DNA from: Artemia franciscana
Lineage: Eukaryota; Arthropoda; Branchiopoda; Anostraca; Artemiidae
Length of the DNA: 64,000 nt
NCBI RefSeq assembly: GCF_032884065.1
Contig: NC_088865.1
Span: 46,650,185 to 46,714,184 of the forward strand
Direction: 5' to 3'
Part shown: piece after piece, positions 54,314 to 64,000 of the stretch
Layout: each line of letters begins with the position of its first letter
How positions within the stretch are numbered: the stretch's first letter is position 1
Notes under the pieces: model-generated
What the model was told of the DNA's origin: nothing
The model's input: the letters and a program-made list of their open reading frames with translations, nothing else
Databases searched by the model: none
Program-made: the position numbers and the translations under genes

Positions 54314-56621
54314 TTAAATAAAAAAAAAGCTTTTTTAACTGCAAGTAAGAAGCGACGTTAAAACTTAAAACGAACAAAAATTATTCCGTATATGAAAGGG
54401 GTTGTTCCCTCTTCAACACTCCGCTCTTTACGCTAAAGTTTGACTCTTTGTCACAACTCTACTTTTTAAAGCAATAAAAACTTTAGCGTAAAGAGCGAGG
54501 CGTTTAGAAGGGGACAACCCCTTTCATATACGGAATAATCTCTTTTTGTTGTTTGGTTTTAATATCACTCCTTACCTGCAGTTAAAAAAACTTGTTTTTT
54601 TAAATTTAATTTCTGAACGTTTTTGAATTAATGCATGTTTTGATTTTGATCACCGCACATGAATAAATAAAACAAAATTTGCATACATTTTTTTTTTGCT
54701 AAATGGCTTTCTCATAGATTTGATCGGATGAATTGATAAGAAAAGGAGTGGGGGAGGAGGCCTAGTTGCCCTTTAAAACAGTTAAAAACTTTAGCGTAAA
54801 GAGTGGGGCGTTGATTAGGAAGCAGCCCCTTTCATATACGAAGTAATTTCTGTTCGTTTTAAGTTTTAATGTCGCACCTTACTTTCAGCTAAAAAAACTT
54901 GTTTTTTTTAAATTTAATTTCTGAACGTTTTTGAATCAATGCATGTTTTGATTTTGGCTCTCCGCAGAGGAATAATTAAGACGAAATTTGCAAGTTTTTT
55001 ATTTTTTTTTGGCTAAATGGCTTTCTCATAGTTTTGACCGAATGACCTTGAGAAAAAAAGGAACGGTGGAGGAAGCCTATTTGCCCTGCGATTTTTTGGT
55101 TACTTAAAAAGGCAACTAGAACTTTTAATTTTTTACGAATGTTTTTATTAGTAAAAGATAAACGTAACTTATAAATTAGCTTACATAACGAACTTTTTTA
55201 TTCTCATTTTCTTATTACATATATGAAGGGTTCACCTCCTCGTCAGTACCTCGCTCTTTAAACTAGAGATTAAATTTTGTCCCGATTCATTAAGAATGAC
55301 CCCTGAATCACAAAAGCCGTAGAATAAATAGTTGAAATCACTAAAAATACTTTAGCGTAAAGAGCGAGGTATTAGGAGGAGGTGAGCCCCTCATATGCGT
55401 AATAATTTCTGTTCGTTTTAAGTTTCAATGCTGCTCCTTACTTCCAGTTGAAAAAACTTTTCATATTTATTTTTCATTTTTTTTAATAATGCTAGAAAAT
55501 CCTGCGCTCCCTTCATGGAATTTTTCTTCCCCCATGAAAAATTCCTCGATATAAAGTTCCCCCAATATATCCCCCTCTTGTCAACCCCTCCCCTAACCAA
55601 AAAATCCCCCTGGAAACGTCTGTACACTTCCAAATAAGCACTACTATATGTAAGCAGTGGTCAAAGTTTGTAACTTGTAGCCCCTCCCACGGGGACTTTG
55701 GGGGAGTAAGTCGTCCCCAAAGACATAGTTATAAGGTTGAACTTTTCATATTTATTTTTTAATTTTTTTTTTAATAATGCTAGAAAATCCTGCGCTCCCT
55801 TCATGGAAATTTTCTTCCCCCATGACAAATTCCTCGATGGGAACTTCCCCCAACATATCCCCCTCTTGTCAACCCCTCCCCCAAACCAAAAAAATCCCCC
55901 TTAAAACGTCTGTACACTTCCCAATAACCATTAATATATGTAAGCACTGTTCAAATTTTGTAACTTGTAGCCCCTCCCACGGAACATTGGGGAGTAAGTC
56001 GTCCCCAAAGACATAGTTATAAGGTTTTTCGACTACGCTGAATAAAATGGCTATCTCAGAATTTCGATCCGCAGACTTTGGAAAAATAATTAGTGTGGGA
56101 GGGGGCCTAGGTGCCCTCCAGTTTTTTTTGGTCACTTAAAAAGGACACTAGAACTTTTCCTTTCCGTTAGAATGAGCCCTCTTGCAAGATACCAGGACCA
56201 CTTGGTCGATACGATATCCCCTGGGAAAAACAAAAAACAAAAAAAAAACAAACAAACAAATAAACACGCATCCGTAATCTGCCTTCTGGTAAAAATACAA
56301 AATTCCACATTTTTGTAGATAGGAGCTTGAAACCTCTACAATAGGGTTCTCTGATGCGCTGAATACGATGGTGTGATTTTTGTTAAGATTCTATGATTTT
56401 TAGGAGATTTTTTCCCCTATTTTCTAAAATAAGGCAAATTTTCGCAGGCTCGTAACTTTTAATGTGTAAGACTAAACTTGATGAAACTTACATATTTAAA
56501 ATCAGCATTAAAATGCGATTCTTTAGATGTAGCTATTGGTATCAAAATTCCATTTTTTTTTAGTTTTGGTTACTATTGAGCCGGGTCGTTCCTACCCGGT
56601 TCGTTACCACGAACTGTTTGA
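54314..56621 (-). mobile_element. element X, long copy with internal duplications
   Basis: From A|TTAAATAAAAAAAAAGC, a nearly perfect palindrome 54,330-54,610 leads into the middle region. A palindrome arm plus middle segment is then repeated (54,780-55,080), and the stretch from TAGAAAATCCTGCGCTCCC to CAAAGACATAGTTATAAGG occurs twice in tandem (55,490-55,733 and 55,779-56,024). The end with GGTCGATACGATATCCCC, CAGGCTCGTAAC, ACTATTGAGCCGGGTCG and the hairpin GGTTCGTTACCACGAACTG closes at TTTGA 56,621. It borders the satellite on its left. Confidence 0.8.
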
Positions 56622-56989
56622 ACCGTCCTCCAAGTTATGATGTGGCATTTAGAGAAGACGTGTTTATGTTAAGTTTTTGTTAATAATTGATATTAAAATA
56701 AGCAATTACTTACTGGAATGTACTTTCTGTAGCCTTTGACATGGACTACACGTAAAACAATGGTTAGCCAAAATAAAAACACATCAAATCTTTAAGGTTT
56801 TAGTTATTTACTCTCTATTACTGTCGATTGGTAAAGAAATAGCAGAGTGTAAAAGTATATGTTTCAGTACATTCCAACTCAAAACACAACGTCCCATCCA
56901 GTATTGGTATAAATAAAAAGAATGGAAATGAACTATTCTAACTTGATGGTTGGAATAGATATGATGAAGAGGGAATTGTAAATAAATTC

Positions 56990-58110
56990 GAGGATTTTCA
57001 TCTAATATTGGTTTAAATTTACAAAATAGTGTAAAGGACAGAAGTAAAGAGCCTGATGATTCGGGAACTGATAACCGATGCAAACCACCTGATTTTAAAT
57101 TTGAACCCTGTACTAGTGTAGAGCTTGTGAAACTTGTTAAATCTCTGAAATCAAATCCTGCTAGAATTGATGGATTGTCTCTTAGTGCATTCAAAGTTGT
57201 TGCTCGATATTTGCTTCCTTGTTTACTTTTATTATTAATCTGTCACTATAAACAGGAAAATTTCCAGAGCAACTAAGGATAGCAAAGGTAATACCCCTTT
57301 ATAAATGTGGTTGGAAAAAAAACATCGAAAACTGGAGGCCCATATCTATTCTTCCCTTATTCTCAAAGATACTGGAGAAAGTAGTACACAGTCGTTTTTA
57401 TGCTTTCTTACAAAATAATAAATTATTAAGTGAAACACAGTTTGGCTTCCGTAAGGGGCATTCTACAACGCATGCTTCGCAACATCTTGTTTACTTTGTG
57501 AATAATGTGTTTGAGAGAGGGGATATTCCAATGTCTATTTTTGTTGATGTCCGTAAAACCGTTTGATACTGTAGATTTTAAAATGTTGATTAACAGGTTG
57601 GAATCACTATGCATTCGTAGAAATTGCATGGAATAGCTTAAAAGCTACCTAACAGGGAGATCACTTAGAGTTGTAATTAATAATTTTATGTCTTCGGCGT
57701 TTTTAGTTAGGTGCGGAGTACCTCAAGTGTCAGTGCTCGGTCCATTATTATATTTGGTGTATATTGATTCCAGGCGTTTTCACCTTAAGGAAGCCTGCAC
57801 TATATCGTTTGCTGATGACGCTGCTTTGAATTTATTTGGAAAAGTCTATAGACGAGAAAGTCTATGAAACGAGAAATAATGACGATATAGTAATTGAGTA
57901 AATAGGTACCCTACAGTCAGATCAGCATTTACGGTAAGATATATGAGTCCGCTTATTTGGAATAAGTTGGAGAAAGTTTTTTTAGGGGGAGGGCAAGGAA
58001 GGAGTCTGTGGAAGGTGGTACAGGGGGATTTTTGGGGGTGTTGAGTGTTTTTGTTGGGGGGAGGGGTTGAATGTTGTATTGAATATTGTGTGGGGGTTAA
58101 ATGAAAGAGA
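56990..58110 (+). pseudogene. LINE reverse transcriptase fragment
   Basis: Forward readings, in several frames: VELVKLVKSLKSNPARIDGL, GKFPEQLRIAKVIPLYKCG, NWRPISILPLFSKILEKVV, SETQFGFRKGHSTTHASQHL, MSIFVDVRKT (the FDTVDF part is in another frame by a +1 slip), FLVRCGVPQVSVLGPLLYLV and SFADDAALNLFG with the catalytic FADD at 57,808-57,819. A reading MSPLIWNKLEKV near 57,940 matches the usual LINE C-terminus, followed by a G-rich 3' part. The region before 56,990 shows no endonuclease. A Jockey/CR1-type RT is the likely clade; a different family from the two LINEs in the satellite. Confidence 0.75.
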
Positions 58111-58855
58111 TTGATTTGAAGTTTTTGGTTGATTATGGTTATGTTGTTAATTGTAATGTAATATATATAATAATACTTGATACTGCCGTACGTCTACAAA
58201 ACTGTAAAGTTTTTCTTCGCGCGGCAGCATTTTGTAGAAGACATGTTATGGTTTTGTATGTGAAGACAAAAAGTACCAGTTTATTCTGTCATCTATGTAT
58301 CCTAAAAAAATTATTATTGTAACCTTAATCAGAAAACAATTCATTCTTCAACAGTCTTTTATATTTACTTAAAGCGTTACTTTTATATTCTCATGTAACG
58401 AACCCCATAACTTAGCCGCTCTAAAAACATGAGAAAGCCATGGCCTTGACGTAACCAAATTATTAAAATAAATTAGATTAATTGATCTTTTTTAGCCCTA
58501 GGATTTGTTTTTTACTTTCACAAAACTTCAAGGAGTAGTTGACAAGATAAACAAAAAATTATGAAGTGTAGATGATCTGTAGGCAGTTTACGTGTTTCTT
58601 TACATGAAAATATAGCTATTAGCTTATACTGAGAAGAGAGACCACTGAGAAGGTGCTACTGAGAAGAGGTAGACTTAGAGAAAAAAATGACTATGTGTTT
58701 TTTCTTGGGTATTGCACGGTAAAAGTCAAGCTTCTACTTGAAGAGTCAGATTGGATAATGTGGTTTCCTTCCTCACAATACGGTAGCCTTCATTTGGAAT
58801 TAAAACAGAGCAGAAGCTAAATTAAACCAATAAAAAACTCTTTCAAAGTATCTTA
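58111..58855. other. no gene seen
   Basis: Possible LINE 3' untranslated remnant near 58,110-58,170 (TTGTAATGTAATATATATAA); beyond it no recognisable features. The 73-codon frame at 58,101 lies across this remnant and has no motif. Confidence 0.4.
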
Positions 58856-58859
58856 AAGT

Positions 58860-59350
58860 ACTTTATTAAAATTGAAACCGAAAAGAATAACCCATCAAGG
58901 TAACTGCTCTCTTCCTAATTCTTGACGCTAAAGTTTGACTTTTTGTTCAAATTTTTTTTCGAACGAAAACACTTTAGCTTAAACTACAATGGCAATGGGT
59001 AGAAAAAGGAAAGCTCCACTGAAATATGGAATTTTTCTGTTTGTAATAAGTTTCAATCTTGCTGATACCTTCGTTAAATAAAAAACAAGTCTTTTTAAAT
59101 AGCAGGAGTGAGGTTAAAACACAAAATGAACTTATATCATAAATGAGGAGGGCTGGACCCTTCTGGACAGGTTCTATTTCTAAAATTTGACTTTTTATCC
59201 CTATTTTTTAAGAATGAAAGACCTTTGATATGGAATGAAAGTATTTTTAACCCACTTTAAATTTAGCGTAAAGAGGGAAAAGCTCCTTCATATATAGAAT
59301 AATGTCTGTAGTTTCAAGTTTTGACGTCGCTCCTTACTTTCATTTAAAAA
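58860..59350. repeat. degenerate X fold-backs
   Basis: CTTCCTAATTCTTGACGCTAAAG and GACTTTTTGTTC at 58,910-58,950, then GGTTAAAACACAAAATG and TGACGTCGCTCCTTACTTTC at 59,110-59,340, are strongly diverged palindrome arms of X. Confidence 0.5.
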
Positions 59351-59539
59351 GCACTGTTTTAATTTAAAATCCGTATGTTTTAAAAATCATGTACAAGTCT
59401 ATCTAAGATGTAAGGTGATTTACTGCCACAATAAACGTCCATTTAAATAGTGTAAATCAATACTTCTAAATTGATCGATTGTGCACAAGATTAGTAGCGT
59501 ACAAATTTACCAAAGGGTTAATGAAACTTAAACTTAATG

Positions 59540-62500
59540 AATTTTATATATTTGGACTCACCCCTAGAAGAAAATTCTTTTGCTGTATAAGTTGTTCTAA
59601 AAAAAATAAAAAAAATAAAAAATAGATAAAAAGCTTTTTTAGGATTTTGGTTACAATTAGCCCTGGCTGGTCCCTACTTATAGCTCTTTACTACGAACTG
59701 TTTGTTTGTAAAAAAAAAAACAAAAAAAAAACTGTTTATTTAGCACATATCAAAGTAATCTAATTTCCACGGGAATTATAGATAGATAAAACCATAAGTT
59801 TTAAATTGCCGATAAAGTTACGAGCCAGAGAATACCTGCGGTTTAAAAAAAAAAAAGGAAAACATGACCAAAATAAAGAGAAAAATTCCTGGAAGTCACA
59901 AAATCAAATTTGATTTACCAGAGATTTTTCTCTAGATTTTTCTAGAATCTCTAGATTTTTCTAGAGATTTCCTTTAATAGGAGAGGTTTCACAGTTTTTC
60001 TACATGTGAAATTTGCATTTCATGGTTGCAGTAAAAGCTACAATCTAGTAAACAGTGAGAAACTACCCATAATGACTAAAAGTTAAAAAAATAATTGAAT
60101 TAAAACTGGTTTCGTGACAAAAAATTTACAGTTAACTCTGATTTAGGAATTCTAGTTATTATTTTGATTTAGCTTTATAGCAAAGTTTATGTAGAAAGCA
60201 ATATTAAAGCAACTTTGGGAGCAAATTTCACCATTGGAATCAGCATAGTCGAAAACTCTTTGAAAGAGAATTTAAGCCCTGAAACTTGCAAAATAAGGAA
60301 AACCAACTTTTTTGGGAAGTATTGACGTGTTTCCTGTTTAAATAGCGACGAAGAGCACACTGACTTTCCATAAGAAACAAACACACTTAGGAACTGTAGG
60401 GAAAATTTTCTCAAGACTGTGGAATTTCTCTGTCTTGAAAAAATTGTCTCATTCGGTTTTAAGTGTGTTTGTTTGTTTCTTTTTTTTTCCTGAAGATGAT
60501 CATCGTGAAATTTTGGGAAAGGACTCAAATAAAGAGAAATTGCCATTTATAATACGATTGGTTTTCTTTATAAATAAAAAAATAAAAATGTGAAAGTAAA
60601 GTTACGTTCTTTGTCATTTTCAGCAAACATAAAACTTCATCAAAACGGGGTTGAAATACCAGAAGATGGAAATTTTCAAAAAAAATATCGATTTCTATGA
60701 TTTCTGGCACTACAGAGTGGGCTTTCACCCCCCCCCCCCCTCTCGCTTGCCCTTACAAACCACAGTCATAATGTCCCGCCTTTGCCTTCTAGTACCAAAA
60801 AAATCAATTTTTACCCGACAAGGATCAGAGATTTAGACAGTCTCGATACTAAGATAGAAAACAAATTTTTCATGATATAGAACAATAAGACAGAAGGTTA
60901 TCAACCCTTCATCTTTATAAACCACGATAAAGTAAAATTTTCTGCCATTTAAGTTACGGAACCTCATTTTTGCCCCAATAGGGCCAGAATGCAGTAAAAT
61001 GCAAATTGTAAGGAGCTGACCAATTTCAATATCCTAAAATCTTAAGAAGACATTCTTATCCCCCTCCCTCAATTTTGAAAACCGAGAATATAAGTTTGTT
61101 TTTCCTGTGGCCTCTTACCATTAGAGTAAAATAATTAGATACAAGCAAAAATTTAAAAGTTATGAAGGTCGGAAGCATTGATTATGGCTGGGTGGAGCTC
61201 GAACATATATGACCACCGGTGTATATGCTAGATTTAGACGAGATAGGTTATGAAAAGAACTGGCAAACAGATATTGATAATTTAAGATAAGTAAGGAACA
61301 ATATTTTACTATATTCTCTGCATTATATAGTAATTCAGATTCGAATTTATTTTTCACTATTACAAACTGGCTACCGAGCGATCACAGTGACAAGTTTAAT
61401 GTCTGATTTAGAAGCTACTGTTTTTAAATAATTTTATATTTATGACTTCTTCGTAAAATGCTGAGCTGGCATTTTTTTTTGTGTCATTTCTGGACTGGAG
61501 ACTGTAGGAGATATAAAGAGTGTACTATTGAAATCGGGATGGTCGATTCAGGTCCTTAACAAGTGGAATAGATCTTCCCCTCTTGGATCGCGCCTTAAAA
61601 ACCTGCCTAGTGTGTAAAGTGTCATTTCTTTATTACTATTTTTATGGGAAGAACTTTTTTTGTGCATATCCTTAAACATTCCGATATGGAAATACCCCCC
61701 CTCAGACTTTTCTTTTACAGACAAGGTTATACATATCTTGTGCCAAAATTTAAGGTATGTCAGAGGTTCACTTAAATTCATTGAAAAAATTACGTTTACT
61801 TCTTTGATTTCAACCCCAAAGTCAAATAAAAGTTTTTCTTTTGAAGCTGTAGTGTATATTTGAAAAAAATAATGAGCTTAAATGAAACTTAAGACGAACA
61901 AAAACTATTACTTCGTTGATTACAGAAGCTATATAGCCTATAAAGAAAACTAGCTCAAATTAACTGACTCCAGATATTTTCCAGTATCTGTTGAATTCTA
62001 AGAGCTATCACTTTTACTGAAACCAGAATACCGAACTCCCCCCCCCCCCAAAAAAAAAAAAGATTGTCTTCTAGTCATAAAATATTCCGTGACTAGCCTC
62101 CACAAAACACATGGATAAGCTAAGCTATTAGGGATAGCTCGATTACGAATACATGTTCATTTTCCCAGAGGGCAATTGTAATTTGCAAATTGTCCTAGTT
62201 TAGTAAGAGCGTAATTTGCACTTTTGTGTGACAGGGTTATGCCAATTAGAATTTGAGTACAAGGGATAATCCATATAGCGGTATATCCACTTTTGAATTG
62301 CAACGCAGAAGCAAAATGGGTAAAGAACTTGTTCTGAGGCATTATAGCCTGGAAATTTTGATTGATTTGACCGTAAATAGGACAAGCGCTTAAATTTCCA
62401 AAAACCCGAAGAGGAAAAGCTAATGAGCTTTCTAACTTAAAGTACTTAAAAGAGAATATTTCAGTTAGTGTATGCATAAAATTTGAGTTACAACGTGCTA

Positions 62501-64000
62501 ATTGTATTCAAGCACCACAATATCATGACTGGATATATATTTAAGGTAATAAGTAAATAAATAAAGGCAATTAATAAATGAAAGTAATATGTAAACAAAA
62601 AGACTATTTCAGTACTTTGTGGCAAATTCATAACAGTTTGTCTTAGGAGGCCACTAAGCTCAAGTGAACTTCGTATCTTGTTCTGAACTAAATGGCTATA
62701 TAAGAACTTGATTACGTTTAAGCAATCAATATTTTAGGATTGGAAACTTAGAAAGCTGCGATAAAAAAGTTAAGAACCATATAGATCTTTAAGGGTGTTA
62801 ATTAGAGGTCATTCACCCCTCTAATTCCCCCTTTCAGATTTTCAAATGCTTCTTTTTTTATGTTTTCATTGTAAAGTTCCATTTTTTTGCGTATGCGTTC
62901 GATATTTGAAAAAGAATGCCCCCCAAATATATTCTGTAAAATAAACTTTGCCCTCCCCCCTTCAATTTTTAAGAATTAACACCATTACTTACTTTGCCTA
63001 TCTTGGCGAAACACTCCCCTTTTTAATTACCTACAATGTCATTTGAAGAGTTGTAACATTCCTAATTCCATGTTTAACAATAGTTAACTTTATTGATGTG
63101 ACCCCAAATACCTGGCAATGCCCAACGTCTATTCTTATTACACTTTACTTTACCTACTGTTAATTATTTTTATTCATATTAAGATTTATTTTACTTAAAG
63201 CTAAATACTTTTCAGATTTCTATAGTTTGAATGGTACTTGTGTATTATACGCCACTCAAGCACTTCATTTCAAGGGCGCCGGTAGAAAATTTTCCAGCGG
63301 GGGAACTAGTCGTCAAAATACTAGTGGCGGTTGGGTGACAGGGAATGTATTTCAGGATATGTTTCCGTTGGAATAAGTTTATTTTTAAATACTTTTAGGA
63401 AAAACCTTTCAAATAAAAAGAGCAATTAAATTGAATGCAAAATGAAAAAAGAGAGTAAATTTTAAACGACAAGGATTCCTTCCGAAGTTATCAATTTATT
63501 TAATCAATAATATTGTTAATTATTATGCATTTGATATTAAAAGAAAATCAAACTGAAACCAAAATTTCAGAAAGAATTATTGTTTTTGCAGATTATAACA
63601 GATATAGACTTGTCTTTATGCAATTTCCTACGCCTTAGAATAGTTTACAGAAGGAATAGAGATGCTACAAAATCCTCCTGTCTGCATGGACACCACGTTT
63701 TGACTTTATAGCGGCTATGTAAAATGTACCTCTTACATAACAGAGCAAATCTCCCCCTCGAACTTAAATCCCTTATATATGCTGACATTAAAAAAAAACA
63801 GAATAGCAAAAGAAAAACAAAATAAAAACTTAACTATCCAGCTGTCAAATTGACCCTCTTTCTTTTTATTGTCCTACTCAGCTAAATAAAACGAACAGGT
63901 TCAGAAAAAATTTCGTCACATGAGAATTTTATCAGTTTGTGATGAAGAACAGGAAGTAAAAAGTGACCTTGGCCACTACTCACCAAAACTAAAAATTTAA
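59540..64000 (+). repeat. segmental duplication, copy B (runs off the window)
   Basis: Counterpart of 8335-12,570 in the same orientation, continuing past the window edge inside an X fragment. Differences include loss of the ATAACT microsatellite, a GAACAATATTTTACTATATTC insertion near 61,290, and about 430 bp present only here at 62,840-63,275. Reverse open frames at 61,548-61,781 and 62,157-62,477 correspond to those of copy A but have diverged by frameshift at their ends, which argues against coding function. Confidence 0.8.

Overview
The window is a gene-poor, AT-rich stretch of an animal nuclear genome, almost entirely built of transposable elements and satellite DNA. The evidence is several APE/RT non-LTR retrotransposons (LINEs), hAT transposases, a Helitron Rep/helicase fragment, a tRNA-derived SINE and one spliced-looking gene for a secreted glycine-rich peptide. 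The mix fits an arthropod, and a branchiopod crustacean such as Artemia would suit the repeat style, but that species guess is inference. No bacterial operons, rRNA genes or CRISPR arrays are present.

Layout. 1-2.2 kb: remains of two different hAT transposons. 2.8-6.2 kb: a decayed LINE with a (CTA)n tail, a degenerate tandem repeat and an inverted-repeat cluster. 6.5-6.7 kb: a possible host first exon. 8.3-12.6 kb: copy A of a segmental duplication; copy B is 59.5-64 kb, same orientation. 12.5-22.9 kb: many copies of one non-coding repeat, here called element X, some inside a second family, Y, plus a SINE. 23.6-24.9 kb: LINE fragments. 26.4 kb: the glycine-rich peptide gene, the best host gene. 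27.1-32.5 kb: three X copies, one inserted precisely in a Helitron Rep reading frame, then a large fold-back. 32.9-39.5 kb: a reverse-strand R1-like LINE broken by other elements, one of which carries a tRNA-Pro-like sequence. 41.8-54.3 kb: about 70 units of a 73-bp satellite with an internal hairpin, interrupted by two nearly complete LINEs and inverted head-to-head at 52,060. 54.3-59.4 kb: another X copy, a further LINE RT and X debris.

Element X is the most interesting item. Two insertions can be compared with empty or uninterrupted targets (the Helitron ORF at 29,691/31,439 and the Y repeat at 13,541/15,213 against 22,030/22,031). In both, X sits between A and T with no convincing target-site duplication. 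Read one way it begins 5'-TC, carries a 7-bp hairpin (CAGTTCG/CGAACTG) five bases in, and ends at a roughly 280-bp near-perfect palindrome finishing in TAA. That behaviour resembles Helitron-type rolling-circle insertion, although a canonical CTRR end is lacking. X has no coding capacity, so it would need a trans-acting replicase. Strand for X copies below is '+' when the TC/hairpin end is on the left.

All transposase and RT genes seen are broken by stops, frameshifts or insertions.
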